A DNA stretch of 34,943 nucleotides from NCBI RefSeq assembly GCF_900176275.1, contig NZ_FWXD01000037.1, positions 1 through 34,943 of the forward strand. Direction: 5' to 3'. Below, in pieces: positions 7,303 through 16,357 of this stretch. The notes beneath the pieces are model-generated. The model had not been told where the DNA came from and did not search any database. It saw only the letters and a list, made by a program, of their open reading frames with translations. The stretch is from Andreprevotia lacus DSM 23236. GTDB lineage: Bacteria; Pseudomonadota; Gammaproteobacteria; Burkholderiales; Chitinibacteraceae. Both the position numbers and the translations under genes were made by a program. The stretch's first letter is position 1. The number at the start of each line of letters is the position of its first letter.

Positions 7303-8100
7303 TCAGCGTTGCTGTGCGTGCAGGAAATTGCTCAGCGCCACGTATTGCTGCACGGTGACGTTTTCGGCACGGCAGCCGGGATCGATGCCCAGGGCCAGCA
7401 GCTCGTCATCGCTGACGATGCCCTTGAGGTTGTTGCGCAAGGTCTTGCGGCGCTGGGCGAACGCGGTCGTGACCAGCTTTTCCATGTGGACCAGATCGTT
7501 GGCTGGCCACGGTGGGGCAGGCCACGGCATCATGCGTACCACGGCCGAATCGACCTTGGGCGGCGGATAGAAGGCGGTGGGCGGCACGTCCAGCACGTGT
7601 TCCATATTGAAGCGTACCTGCAGCATTACGCTCAGCCGGCCGTAATCGGCGGTGCTGGGCTCGGCCACCATGCGATCGACCACTTCCTTCTGCAGCATGA
7701 AGTGCATGTCGGAAATGGTGCTGCCAAAGCTGGCCAGATGAAACAGCAGCGGCGTGGAGATGTTGTAGGGCAGGTTGCCGGCCAGCCGGATCACGCCGTT
7801 GTGGCCGATTTCCCGTGCCAGCGCGCCGAAATCGAACTTGAGCGCATCGCAGTGGTGGATTACCAGCTGTTCGGGCGGGTATTTGCCGCTCAGGTGGCTG
7901 ACGATGTCGCGGTCGATTTCGACCACATGCAGCTTGCCGGCGGCGCGCATCAGCGGGTCGGTCAGCGCGGCAAGGCCGGGGCCGATTTCCACCAGCACGT
8001 CGCCGTGCTGCGGGTTGATGGCGGCGATGATGGCGCCGATCACGCCTTGGTCCTGCAAAAAATTCTGGCCGAAGCGCTTGCGCGGAATATGACTGCTCAT
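7303..8100 (-). CDS. rsmA: 16S rRNA (adenine(1518)-N(6)/adenine(1519)-N(6))-dimethyltransferase RsmA
   Basis: Methylates two adjacent adenines in the 3'-terminal hairpin of 16S rRNA during late small-subunit assembly, using S-adenosylmethionine. The 265-residue length is standard. The N-terminus [11 protein letters not shown], the SAM-binding [14 protein letters not shown] (about 38-51), the acidic VVEIDRD and the catalytic NLPYNIS motif (about residues 109-115) are all present. The C-terminal helical domain contains the family's [14 protein letters not shown]. It is last in the lptD-surA-pdxA-rsmA series, starting 23 bases after pdxA. The alternative name is ksgA; loss gives kasugamycin resistance in other species. 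Confidence 0.96.
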   Translation of the reverse strand: MSSHIPRKRFGQNFLQDQGVIGAIIAAINPQHGDVLVEIGPGLAALTDPLMRAAGKLHVVEIDRDIVSHLSGKYPPEQLVIHHCDALKFDFGALAREIGHNGVIRLAGNLPYNISTPLLFHLASFGSTISDMHFMLQKEVVDRMVAEPSTADYGRLSVMLQVRFNMEHVLDVPPTAFYPPPKVDSAVVRMMPWPAPPWPANDLVHMEKLVTTAFAQRRKTLRNNLKGIVSDDELLALGIDPGCRAENVTVQQYVALSNFLHAQQR

Positions 8101-8123
8101 GGGATTGCTCTGTAGATGGCGGA

Positions 8124-9104
8124 TCAGGCCGCGTGGTGGCTGGCCAGCTCGGCAGCCAATGCAACGGCAGCACGCAGGCTGCCGGCATCGGCGGTGCCCT
8201 TGCCGGCCAGATCAAGCGCGGTGCCGTGATCGACCGAGGTGCGGATGATGGGCAGGCCCAGCGTCAGGTTCACGCCATTGCCGAAGCTGGCGAACTTGAG
8301 CACCGGCAGGCCCTGATCGTGGTACATGGCCAGCACGGCGTCGGCGTTCTGCAGGTATTTGGGCTGGAACAGTGTATCGGCGGGCAGCGGGCCGGTCAGC
8401 TGCATGCCGGTGGCACGCAGCTTTTCCAGTACCGGTTCGATCACGTCGATTTCCTCGCGACCCAGATGGCCCGATTCGCCGGCGTGCGGGTTGAGGCCGG
8501 CAACGAGGATGCGCGGATTGTCGATGCCGAACTTGCTGCGCAGGTCGTCGTGCAGAATGGCCAGCGTGGTAGCCAGGCTGTCGGCGGTGAGTGCGGCAGA
8601 GACTTCCTGCAGCGGCAGGTGGGTGGTGGCCAGCGCTACGCGCAGGCCGCCGCCAACCAGCATCATCACCACTTGGCGGGTGTTGGTATGGTCGGCCAGA
8701 TATTCGGTATGGCCGGAAAAGAACTTGCCCGGGCAGCCTTCGTTGATCACGCCCTTGTGCAACGGGGCGGTCACCATGGCGTCGAAGCGGCCTTCCTGGC
8801 AGCCGTCGATGGCGATGTCCAGCGTGTCCAGCACATAACGCGCGTTGGCGGTATCCAGCTCGCCGGCGACGGCAGGGCGGGTGAGCGGCACATGCAGGAT
8901 GGCAACAGCATCATCTGCATCGGGCCGGTATTCGGGCCAGTCCGCATCGATGCCTATGGCTGTGGCGCGCCCGGCAATCAGTGCCCGGTCGCCAATCAGC
9001 ACCAGCCGCGCAGCATGGCCGTCGGCGGCAATACGTGCCGCCAGCTCCGGCCCCACGCCGGCGGGTTCGCCGGTGGTGATGGCCAGTACCGCGCGGGCTG
9101 TCAT
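8124..9104 (-). CDS. pdxA: 4-hydroxythreonine-4-phosphate dehydrogenase PdxA
   Basis: NAD-dependent enzyme of the DXP-dependent pyridoxal 5'-phosphate pathway; its product is used by PdxJ to form pyridoxine phosphate. The 326 residues show the family start [13 protein letters not shown], metal-site histidines in [10 protein letters not shown] and GLNPHAGE, and the [11 protein letters not shown] and [17 protein letters not shown] motifs. Its ATG shares one base with the surA stop (TAATG), indicating a coupled operon. The surA-pdxA-rsmA order is widely conserved in beta- and gammaproteobacteria. Confidence 0.96.
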   Translation of the reverse strand: MTARAVLAITTGEPAGVGPELAARIAADGHAARLVLIGDRALIAGRATAIGIDADWPEYRPDADDAVAILHVPLTRPAVAGELDTANARYVLDTLDIAIDGCQEGRFDAMVTAPLHKGVINEGCPGKFFSGHTEYLADHTNTRQVVMMLVGGGLRVALATTHLPLQEVSAALTADSLATTLAILHDDLRSKFGIDNPRILVAGLNPHAGESGHLGREEIDVIEPVLEKLRATGMQLTGPLPADTLFQPKYLQNADAVLAMYHDQGLPVLKFASFGNGVNLTLGLPIIRTSVDHGTALDLAGKGTADAGSLRAAVALAAELASHHAA

Positions 9105-10393
9105 TACTGATCCTTCAGACGGATGCTGACGAAGGCCTTGTCACGCAACTGGCGTACCCAGTCCTCGTACTGTTCCTCGGTCTTGCGCTGCTTGATTTCG
9201 CCGGCAACACGGCCGCGATTGCGTTCGATGGTGACATCCTGCTGGCGTTGTTCAAGCACTGTAATCAAGTGGTAGCCGAACGAAGAGCGAACCGGCTGGC
9301 TGAGCTCGCCCGGCTTGAGCGATGCCATGGCCTGCTCGAACTCCGGCACGGTCTCGCCCGGGTTGATCCAGCCCAGGTCACCGCCCTTGGATGCGCTGCC
9401 GTCCTCGGAGAAGGCCTTGGCCACATCCTCGAACTTGCCACCCCGCAGAATGCGGTCGCGCAGCTGGCTGATTTTTTGCTTGGCTTCTTCGTCCGAAACG
9501 AGTTCATTGACCTTGATCAGGATATGGCGCGCATGGGTTTGCTGCACAACCTCGTGTGCATCCTTGCTGCGCTTGTCCAGCAACTTCATCAGGTGGAAGC
9601 CGGCCGGGCTGCGGATCACGTCGGTGAGTTCGCCCGGCTTGAGCTTGTCCAGCATGCCGGTCACTGCAGGTGGCAGCGAACCACCGGCGCGCCAGCCCAG
9701 CGTGCCACCGCTGGTGGCATCCTGGGCATTGGAATACACGGCGGCCACGGCGGCAAAATCCTTGCCGGCTTCAAGTTCCTGGCGTGCCGCGATGATGCGG
9801 GCGCGCTTTTGCGCAATCACGTCCGAGCTGGCGTTTTCCGGCAGAGATACGAGAATGTGCGCCAACTGGTATTCGACTTGCTGTTTGCCTTCGGCAAGCT
9901 TGAGCGCGTCGTCGATTTCACTGTCGGTCACCAGTACTTTGGCATCGATTTCTCGCTGCTTCAGCCGCGTCAGCAAGATCTCCGTGCGCACCTCATCGCG
10001 GAAGGTGTTCCAGACCACGCCCTGTTGCTGCAGTGCCTTGCGGAAATCGGCCACGCTCATCTTGTTCTGCTCGGCGATGCCGGCCACCGCTCGATCAAGC
10101 TGATTGTTATCAATCCCGATGCCGATGCTGGCAGCGTACTGTTCCTGCACCTTTTCAGTAATCATGCGGTCCAGCACCTGCTGGCGCAGAGCATCTTCCG
10201 GTGGCATTGCCACTTTCTGGCTTTCCAGGTTGTGCTTGACCGATTCGACCCGGTTGTCCAGCTCGTGTGCGGTGATCGCGCCGCGGTTGACCACGGCAAC
10301 AATGCGATCAACGGTGTCTACGGCAGCATGGCCCAGCTGGCTGAGCAGCACTGTGCTGCACAAGGCGAGACGGGCGAGGCGGTGAGCGTTCAT
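9104..10393 (-). CDS. surA: Periplasmic chaperone/peptidyl-prolyl isomerase SurA
   Basis: Escorts unfolded outer-membrane proteins, including LptD, across the periplasm to the BAM complex. The start ATG 10393 gives 429 residues with a Sec signal peptide ([23 protein letters not shown], listed as residues 1-10, 11-20 and 21-23 of one stretch; cleavage after GHA). An ATG at 10426 overlaps the lptD stop (ATGA) but has no ribosome-binding site, whereas AGGA precedes 10393. The mature protein has a SurA N-terminal domain ([18 protein letters not shown]) and two parvulin domains, beginning near [12 protein letters not shown] and [10 protein letters not shown]. It is co-transcribed with lptD, its best-known substrate gene. 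Confidence 0.95.
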   Translation of the reverse strand: MNAHRLARLALCSTVLLSQLGHAAVDTVDRIVAVVNRGAITAHELDNRVESVKHNLESQKVAMPPEDALRQQVLDRMITEKVQEQYAASIGIGIDNNQLDRAVAGIAEQNKMSVADFRKALQQQGVVWNTFRDEVRTEILLTRLKQREIDAKVLVTDSEIDDALKLAEGKQQVEYQLAHILVSLPENASSDVIAQKRARIIAARQELEAGKDFAAVAAVYSNAQDATSGGTLGWRAGGSLPPAVTGMLDKLKPGELTDVIRSPAGFHLMKLLDKRSKDAHEVVQQTHARHILIKVNELVSDEEAKQKISQLRDRILRGGKFEDVAKAFSEDGSASKGGDLGWINPGETVPEFEQAMASLKPGELSQPVRSSFGYHLITVLEQRQQDVTIERNRGRVAGEIKQRKTEEQYEDWVRQLRDKAFVSIRLKDQ

Positions 10394-10398
10394 GTGTA

Positions 10399-10402
10399 TC
10401 CT
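10399..10402 (-). promoter_or_regulatory. Ribosome-binding site deciding the surA start
   Basis: AGGA on the minus strand, six bases before ATG 10393. It supports this start over ATG 10426, and the signal peptide then begins at the initiator methionine. Confidence 0.5.
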
Positions 10403-10422
10403 GTTGGCGATGTGGCGGACGG

Positions 10423-12573
10423 TCATTGCTGGCGGCCGTCGAAGTCGGCGGTATAGCCTGGAATGGCGGTGCGCAGCGCATTGACCGGATTGCTGCCGAT
10501 GCCGCCCAGCCCGTCCAGCTCCAGGACCACGAAGTAGGTGGTCTTGAATTGCGCGTCGCTGGTGATGAAGCGCTGCGCGGCCAGGCGCACACCCCAGCAG
10601 CCGGCATTATATTCAAGCCCAACGATGGCATCCAAGGGCTGCTTGTCCGGCAGTGAATAGTTGACTCGAGCCACGCCGTACCAGTTCCGCGTCAGCGGCC
10701 ATTGCGCCGAGACATCAATTTGCTCGGTACTGGGGCTCTGGTTGCGGTTGATGGTATAGCGCAGGTTGAAAATGCTGCCCGGCTGCGGGTTCCAGGTCAG
10801 CCCGGCGGTTGATCGTACGGTCTTGCGATCTTCGGTGTTGTACTGCAACGTGTAATCTGCCGACAGGTCATGCCAGAAGCGCCCGCCCAGCGACAGCAAC
10901 AGATCGGACTTGCTGGCGCTGCTGGGTTGATCGTTGCTCGACAGCGTGACTTGCTGATCCTTGAAGTAGAAGCGCTGGCCGATGCTGGCCTGCAACAGCT
11001 CTATCCCGTCGTTGGCGGTATAAATGCGGCTGCTCAGCGCCAGGGTCAGCTGGTTGGCGTCGTTGATGCGGTCGTTGCCCGAGTACTGGTTCTCGCGGAA
11101 CAGCTGCGCGAACGACAGGTCGGTAACGGCCGAATCGAAATTGGGCAGGTCGCTTTGCTTCTTGTACGGGATGTAGACGTAATAGGCACGCGGCTCCAGC
11201 GTTTGCGTCAGCGCATTGCCGCCCACGTCCAGATCGCGCTCGAAGAACAGTCCGCTATCCAGGCTGACAACCGGCAACACGCGCGATTCGTTGCGTGAAT
11301 TGCCGCCGCTCGCGTCACGCAGCTGATAATTGCTGGCATGCACGCCGATCTTGGGCGTGAAGAAGCTGTAGTTGCTGACGAAGGGCATGCTGATGGTTGG
11401 ATAGACCCAGCTGCGCACACCGTTGGTCAGCGAGGGATGCGTGAAGTCGGTGATTTCGCCGCTGACGCCAGTACGCACCCCATCCAGCCACTGCGGGTTG
11501 GCGTTGAAGGTCAATTGCGGCATCCGCGCATAGGGAATGCTGGTTTGCTGTATGGTCTGATAGCGCTGGAACAGCAGATTGCTGTTCCAGTTATCGCCGT
11601 TATAGCCAAACAGTACCTGGCGCGGCAGATTGGTTTGCGATGCAATGGCAGCGCGCTCGCCGAAGTCGTTGAAAAAGCTGTCGTCCGACACCTTCTGCAC
11701 ATCGACTGCCATCCACAGCCGGTCGGTGAAAGTTTGCTGGTGCTGGAACAGCACACTGTAGCGCGTGGCCTGATCTTCTCGGTCGTTCATGCCCTGAACC
11801 TGCAAAACGCCGGTATAGCCCGGTTGCAGGTAGCGGAACTCGCCGCCCATCATCAAACCGCGCCGCGCCAGATAGCGCGTGCTGATAGTGGCATCGTAGT
11901 TGGGCGCGATATTCCAGTAAAACGGCAGGGTCAGGTCAAAGCCGTTGCGGTTGTCGAACGACAGTGACGGGGTCAGAAAGCCGGTCTGGCGGCCGTTGTC
12001 GAGCGGGAAGTTCATCCACGGCGAATAGAGGATGGGTACGCCCTTGAACTCGATCCAGCCATTGTGCGCCACGCCGCTATTGCTGGTGTAGTCCAGCCAC
12101 ATGGTGCTTGCATGCAGATACCATGAGTCATCGCCTGGGCGGCAGCTGGTTGCCCGGCCGCTATCGATACGGTATTTGTCTTCGCCCTCAAACAGCAATT
12201 CGGCACCGTCGCCGCGCATCTTGCCCGGACTCATCGCATAGTCCGGGTCGGTCAGCGTGCCCTCGTGGCGCTGGATGTAGTAGTCCAGCGTGCGGCCGTG
12301 CAGCACGCTGCCGGGCCGCGTCATGGTCACATGATCGCCGCCGGTCAATCTGTCATTGGGGGCATCGTAGTTGCCCCATTCGGATTCAACGCGCAGATCG
12401 CCTTGCGTCACGACCACATTACCCTGCGCACTGGCGCCGGATTCGGTCTGGCCGGAAACCTGGTCGGCTTCGATGTGTACGGGCGGCTTGGGGTCGACCG
12501 CGTGCGCAAAGGCGGCGGCAAGCGTCAGCAGCAATGGGGCGGCGCGGAAAGGCGGCAGCTGGATTCGGGACAT
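10423..12573 (-). CDS. lptD: LPS-assembly outer-membrane protein LptD
   Basis: Beta-barrel that, with lipoprotein LptE, inserts lipopolysaccharide into the outer leaflet. It has 716 residues: a signal peptide (1-25, ending FAHA), an N-terminal OstA/LptA-like jellyroll (about 30-170, with VHIEADQVSG and NVVVTQGDLRVESEWGNYD), then a long barrel rich in alternating aromatic strands, with LEPRAYYVYIPYKKQSDLPNFD as a family landmark. There are only two cysteines, in ATSCRPGDD and near the C-terminus in AGCWGVRL. They match the position of one of the two interdomain disulfides of E. coli LptD (four cysteines there). It heads the lptD-surA-pdxA-rsmA cluster and is divergent from amgK. Confidence 0.95.
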   Translation of the reverse strand: MSRIQLPPFRAAPLLLTLAAAFAHAVDPKPPVHIEADQVSGQTESGASAQGNVVVTQGDLRVESEWGNYDAPNDRLTGGDHVTMTRPGSVLHGRTLDYYIQRHEGTLTDPDYAMSPGKMRGDGAELLFEGEDKYRIDSGRATSCRPGDDSWYLHASTMWLDYTSNSGVAHNGWIEFKGVPILYSPWMNFPLDNGRQTGFLTPSLSFDNRNGFDLTLPFYWNIAPNYDATISTRYLARRGLMMGGEFRYLQPGYTGVLQVQGMNDREDQATRYSVLFQHQQTFTDRLWMAVDVQKVSDDSFFNDFGERAAIASQTNLPRQVLFGYNGDNWNSNLLFQRYQTIQQTSIPYARMPQLTFNANPQWLDGVRTGVSGEITDFTHPSLTNGVRSWVYPTISMPFVSNYSFFTPKIGVHASNYQLRDASGGNSRNESRVLPVVSLDSGLFFERDLDVGGNALTQTLEPRAYYVYIPYKKQSDLPNFDSAVTDLSFAQLFRENQYSGNDRINDANQLTLALSSRIYTANDGIELLQASIGQRFYFKDQQVTLSSNDQPSSASKSDLLLSLGGRFWHDLSADYTLQYNTEDRKTVRSTAGLTWNPQPGSIFNLRYTINRNQSPSTEQIDVSAQWPLTRNWYGVARVNYSLPDKQPLDAIVGLEYNAGCWGVRLAAQRFITSDAQFKTTYFVVLELDGLGGIGSNPVNALRTAIPGYTADFDGRQQ

Positions 12574-12594
12574 GCGGCCGGATGGTCTTCAGTT

Positions 12595-12612
12595 TAGAAT
12601 CCGGCGATTCTA
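12595..12612. promoter_or_regulatory. Inverted repeat carrying face-to-face -10 elements between lptD and amgK
   Basis: TAGAATC-CGGC-GATTCTA is a perfect 7-bp inverted repeat with a 4-bp spacer, central in the 61-bp gap between the divergent genes. Each arm contains TAGAAT (5/6 match to TATAAT), reading toward amgK on plus (12595-12600) and toward lptD on minus (12612-12607). I find no good -35 for either. It could equally be a regulator binding site. Confidence 0.4.
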
Positions 12613-12634
12613 TCTAGGTTTCCCTTTGCAAGCC

Positions 12635-13630
12635 ATGAACCTTCCAAGTGATCTTTCCGATTGGCTGGCCCGCACGCTCGGCGCCGCCCCTGCCACGCTT
12701 GAAATGGGCGGCTCTGACGCCAGCGTGCGCCGATACTGGCGTGCCAGCTACCCTGACCGCAGCGTGATCGTAATGCAGGCCGACCCGGCCGCCTTCGATG
12801 CACGCCCCTTCCTGGCCCGTCGCGATGAACTGGCCGCCGCAGGCATCCGCGTGCCCGCCTTGCTGGCGCAAGACTTGGCCGCCGGACTGGTTGCGCTGGA
12901 GGACCTCGGCACGCAGGAGCTGACCCCGCTGCTGGTGGATGAGGCCAGCGCCAAGGCGTGGTATCTGCAAGCCATCGCCAACCTGGTGAAGATGCAGTCC
13001 GCGCTGGCCTTCGATCATCTGCCGGCGTTCGATGCCGCTTTCCAGCGCCGCGAAATGGATATCTGCCGTGACTGGTATATCGACGTGCATCTGGCCAAGC
13101 CGCTGACTGACAAGCAGCACGCCACGTGGGAGCGCTCGCTGGCGCTGATCGTGGCGAAAAACACCGCGCAGCCGACCTTGTTCATGCACCGCGACTATCA
13201 CTCGCGCAACCTGATGGTGGTGGACGGTGCGCTGGCGGTGCTGGATTTCCAGGATGCGGTGAACGGCCCGGTCAGCTATGACCTCGTATCGCTGCTGCGC
13301 GATGCCTATATCGCGTGGGACGAAGCCTTTGTGCTCGATCTGGTCATCCGCTACTGGGAGCAGGCGCGCACCGCCGGCCTGCCGGTGCACGACGATTTCA
13401 GCGATTTCTATACCGCATTCGAGTGGCAGGGGCTGCAGCGCCACCTGAAAATCCTCGGCCTGTTTGCCCGCTTGAAGGCGCGTGACGGCAAGGAACGCTA
13501 TCTGGCCGATATGCCGCGCGTGTTTGCCTATGTGCGCAGCGTGTGCCAGCGCTACAGCGAGCTGACCCCGCTGGGCCGCTTGTTGCTCGACCTGAACGGC
13601 GAGCAAATCCAGAGCGGGTTCACCTTCTGA
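12635..13630 (+). CDS. amgK: N-acetylmuramate/N-acetylglucosamine anomeric kinase AmgK
   Basis: Phosphotransferase (APH/choline-kinase fold) of 331 residues that phosphorylates MurNAc and GlcNAc at the anomeric carbon in the peptidoglycan-recycling shortcut known from Pseudomonas. The catalytic loop HRDYHSRN (H185, D187, N192) and the metal-binding LDFQDAVNGPVSYDL are intact. I chose ATG 12635 because the N-terminus then begins MNLPSDLSDWLARTLG; longer readings run into antisense lptD sequence. The gene overlaps murU by one base (TGATG), and MurU performs the next step, so function is well supported by context. The position next to lptD-surA-pdxA-rsmA is conserved in other proteobacteria. Confidence 0.88.
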   Translation: MNLPSDLSDWLARTLGAAPATLEMGGSDASVRRYWRASYPDRSVIVMQADPAAFDARPFLARRDELAAAGIRVPALLAQDLAAGLVALEDLGTQELTPLLVDEASAKAWYLQAIANLVKMQSALAFDHLPAFDAAFQRREMDICRDWYIDVHLAKPLTDKQHATWERSLALIVAKNTAQPTLFMHRDYHSRNLMVVDGALAVLDFQDAVNGPVSYDLVSLLRDAYIAWDEAFVLDLVIRYWEQARTAGLPVHDDFSDFYTAFEWQGLQRHLKILGLFARLKARDGKERYLADMPRVFAYVRSVCQRYSELTPLGRLLLDLNGEQIQSGFTF

Positions 13631-14337
13631 TGAAGGCGATGATTCTTGCCGCCGGCCGTGGCGAGCGCATGCGGCCGCTGACCGATCGCTGCCCCAAGCC
13701 CTTGCTCGATGTCGCCGGCACGCCACTGATAGGCTGGCATCTCAAGCGCCTGGCTGCGGCCGGTATCCGCGATATCGTGATCAACCATGCTTGGCTGGGG
13801 CAGATGATCGTCGACGCACTCGGGGATGGGGCCGCTTATGGCGTGCACATCGCCTATTCGCCCGAGGCGGCTGCGCTGGAGACGGCGGGCGGTATTGCCA
13901 CCGCGCTGCCCTTGCTGGGCGCTGCGCCGTTCCTCGTCGTCAATGGGGACATCTTTACCGACTATGACTTCGCCGCGCTCGCCGCAACCACAGCATCGCT
14001 GGGGGGGGAAGGGGCGTCGCTGGCGCATCTGGTGCTGACCCCCAAAGCCGGGTATCCGACCGGCCGCGACCTGACGCTGGCCAGCGACGGACAGGCCAGA
14101 CTGTGCGGAGAGGGTGATGCACCCATGACGTTCTGCGGCATTGCCGCATATCACCCGGATTTCTTTGCCGGCGTACCTGCCGGCCAGCCTTCGCCACTGC
14201 TGCCGCACTTTATTGAGGGCATGGCGCAAGGGCGCGTGAGCGCCGAGCGCTTCGACGGCCTCTGGCTGGATGTCGGCACCGTCGAGCGATTGGCGCAAGC
14301 TGCTGAATTGGCAACAAATACAATCCATCCGGTTTGA
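13630..14337 (+). CDS. murU: N-acetylmuramate alpha-1-phosphate uridylyltransferase MurU
   Basis: Converts MurNAc-1-phosphate plus UTP to UDP-MurNAc, completing the recycling route that bypasses MurA/MurB de novo synthesis. The 235-residue protein is a sugar-1-phosphate nucleotidyltransferase with the N-terminal signature MILAAGRGERMRPLTDRCPK (residues 4-23) and the product-site Asp in VVNGDIFTDYDF. It also has the later GLWLDVGTVERL motif. Its ATG overlaps the amgK stop (TGATG), so the two are coupled. The 3' end is followed after 58 bases by phaC with no visible terminator. Confidence 0.88.
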   Translation: MKAMILAAGRGERMRPLTDRCPKPLLDVAGTPLIGWHLKRLAAAGIRDIVINHAWLGQMIVDALGDGAAYGVHIAYSPEAAALETAGGIATALPLLGAAPFLVVNGDIFTDYDFAALAATTASLGGEGASLAHLVLTPKAGYPTGRDLTLASDGQARLCGEGDAPMTFCGIAAYHPDFFAGVPAGQPSPLLPHFIEGMAQGRVSAERFDGLWLDVGTVERLAQAAELATNTIHPV

Positions 14338-14395
14338 GTTTTGCTGCGTCGCAACGTAAGCTGGTGTGAGTGATTGCCCTGCGAGCGAGGCTGAA

Positions 14396-16105
14396 ATGGA
14401 CCGCCAGTTTTTTGAGGAACAAGCGCAACGCGTGACCGGGCTGCAGCACGAGCTGCGGCAGGCGCTGGACCCGTTCGGCCTGGTTGCCACCACCCTGAAG
14501 GCGCAGCAAGCCTGGCTGCTGCACCCCGAGGCGCTGTCGCGGCAGCTGCTGAACTGGTCGGCCGACTATACGCAGTGGCACAAGATGATCCTCGCCCGCA
14601 CCTTGGGCGCGCCGGACAACGACCTGTTCCCGCCGCACCCGGACGATACACGCTTTGCCGATCCGGTCTGGCGTGATTCGCCGTTCTGGGACGGCATCAA
14701 GGAGTGGTATCTGTTCAATACGCGCTGGCTGCAGGATGCGCTTTACGCCACGCCCAGCTTGTGTGATCAGGAACGCAGCCGCAGCGCGTTCTGGCTGCGT
14801 CAGGTGCTCAATGCGGTGGCGCCCACCAATTATCTCGCCACCAACCCGGTGGCTATTGCGCGCGCGCTGGCCACGCATGGCGACAGCCTGCTACTGGGCT
14901 ACCAGAACTACGCGCGCGACATGGGGCGCGGCGATATTCCGATGACCGACATGGATGCGTTCAAGGTGGGTGAAAACCTTGCCACCACGCCCGGCGCGGT
15001 GGTCTATCGCGGCAAACTGCTGGAGGTGCTGCACTTCGAGGCCACCACGCCCACGGTGAACAAGGTGCCGGTGGTCATCGTTTCGCCGTGGATCAACAAG
15101 TATTACGTGCTCGATCTGGACAGCCGCAAGAGCATGGTGAAGTGGCTGACCGACCAGGGCCACTCGGTCTACATCACCAGCTGGAAGAACCCCGATGCCA
15201 GCTACCGCGACATTGGTTTCGACGAGTATGTGACCGACGGCATCGACCGCATCGTCGAGGTGGCGCGCGCGATCTCGGGCAGCGACACGGTCAATCTGGC
15301 CGGCTACTGTATCGGCGGCACCTTGGTGGCCACCTATCTGGCCTGGCTGGCGGCGCGTGGCGAGGCAGCCAAGATCGAATCGGCCACCTTGCTGACCACC
15401 TTGACCGATTTCTCGCGCCCCGGCGATATCGAGGTTTTTCTGGATGAAGAGGGCTTGTCCTTCGTCGAGCAGACCATTGCCCGTAAAGGCTATCTGGATG
15501 GCAAGGAAATGGCGGCCAGCTTCCGCATGCTGCGCGCCAACAGCCTGGTGTGGAACTACTGGGTGAGCAATTACCTGCTGGGCGAAACACCGATGGCCTT
15601 CGACGTGCTGTTCTGGAACATGGACACCACGCGCATGCCCGAGAAAATGCACTGCTACTACCTGCGCGAGTTCTACTTCAAGAACAAGCTGATTGCGCCC
15701 GATGCACTCACCATTGCCGGCCAGCCCATCGATCTGGGCCGCATCAGTACGCCGCTGTTCATGGTCAGCACCGAGGAAGACCATATCGCCCCGTGGCTGC
15801 AGACCTGGAAACTGACCGAGCGCGCCAGCGGGCCGGTCACCTTCACGCTGTCCACTTCGGGTCACATCATCGGCATCGTCAACCCGCCGTCGCCCACGTC
15901 CAAGCGCAGTTACTGGCAAGGCTCGGTGAACAAGGGTGAGGCGGCCGATGGCTGGCTGGCCCGGCAGGGCAAGACGGCCGGCTCGTGGTGGCCCAGCTGG
16001 TCGGCATGGCTGGCCGAGCGTGGTGGCGGACAGGTCAAACCCAAGCTCTCCAGCCGCCAGTATCCCAACCTGGGCGATGCGCCGGGCAGCTACGTGCTGG
16101 AGTAG
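14396..16105 (+). CDS. phaC: Class I poly(3-hydroxyalkanoate) synthase PhaC
   Basis: Polymerises (R)-3-hydroxyacyl-CoA into PHA storage granules. The 569-residue length fits class I synthases. The alpha/beta-hydrolase catalytic triad is visible: Cys 305 in the lipase-like box GYCIGG, Asp 462 in STEEDHIAPW and His 490 in STSGHIIGIVNPP. The N-terminal phasin-recruiting region (FDPVWRDSPFWDGIKEWYL type) is also present. ATG 14396 has GAGG five bases upstream; a GTG at 14366 would add ten residues without a good ribosome-binding site. No phaA, phaB, phaR or phasin gene is nearby, so precursor supply and granule proteins must be elsewhere. Confidence 0.93.
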   Translation: MDRQFFEEQAQRVTGLQHELRQALDPFGLVATTLKAQQAWLLHPEALSRQLLNWSADYTQWHKMILARTLGAPDNDLFPPHPDDTRFADPVWRDSPFWDGIKEWYLFNTRWLQDALYATPSLCDQERSRSAFWLRQVLNAVAPTNYLATNPVAIARALATHGDSLLLGYQNYARDMGRGDIPMTDMDAFKVGENLATTPGAVVYRGKLLEVLHFEATTPTVNKVPVVIVSPWINKYYVLDLDSRKSMVKWLTDQGHSVYITSWKNPDASYRDIGFDEYVTDGIDRIVEVARAISGSDTVNLAGYCIGGTLVATYLAWLAARGEAAKIESATLLTTLTDFSRPGDIEVFLDEEGLSFVEQTIARKGYLDGKEMAASFRMLRANSLVWNYWVSNYLLGETPMAFDVLFWNMDTTRMPEKMHCYYLREFYFKNKLIAPDALTIAGQPIDLGRISTPLFMVSTEEDHIAPWLQTWKLTERASGPVTFTLSTSGHIIGIVNPPSPTSKRSYWQGSVNKGEAADGWLARQGKTAGSWWPSWSAWLAERGGGQVKPKLSSRQYPNLGDAPGSYVLE

Positions 16106-16244
16106 GAGCCGCAGTGTCGTCTCGGCTTGCCAGCCAAGCGGTAACAAGGGCTCGGCAAAGCCGGGCTCTGCCCGTTATTGAGGGTGAAGCAAGGGCTGCA
16201 TGCGGCATAAATTTGCCCGAGGACAAAAACTGCCGTTGAATCGG

Positions 16245-16274
16245 TTGTTTCCTCTCGGCGCAGTCGGGGATAAT
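16245..16274 (+). promoter_or_regulatory. Candidate tkt promoter
   Basis: TTGTTT (16245-16250) and GATAAT (16269-16274) with 18-bp spacing resemble sigma-70 -35 and -10 elements, 84 bases before the tkt ATG. Confidence 0.4.
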
Positions 16275-16275
16275 G

Positions 16276-16332
16276 CAGGCGGTTCAGCAGATGGGCGCAT
16301 GGCCCGCTGACTGCGATTTTTGCAACCGCCCT
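16276..16332 (+). promoter_or_regulatory. Structured 5' leader of tkt
   Basis: Nested inverted repeats suggest a folded leader RNA. The outer stem is CAGGCGGTT (16276-16284) with AACCGCCCTG (from 16324, one bulge); an inner stem is TCAGC (16284-16288) with GCTGA (16306-16310); a tip is GGGC (16293-16296) with GCCC (16302-16305). It lies directly after the putative -10 and before the ribosome-binding site. I do not recognise it as a known riboswitch class. Confidence 0.35.
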
Positions 16333-16357
16333 GACTATTTCGACGAGAGGAATTCCC

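Noticed and set aside
16106-16170. Hairpins after phaC (GCTTG/CAAGC and CTCGGC-AAA-GCCGGG) as a terminator
   Set aside because: Neither is followed by a T-run on the plus strand, so an intrinsic terminator could not be supported.
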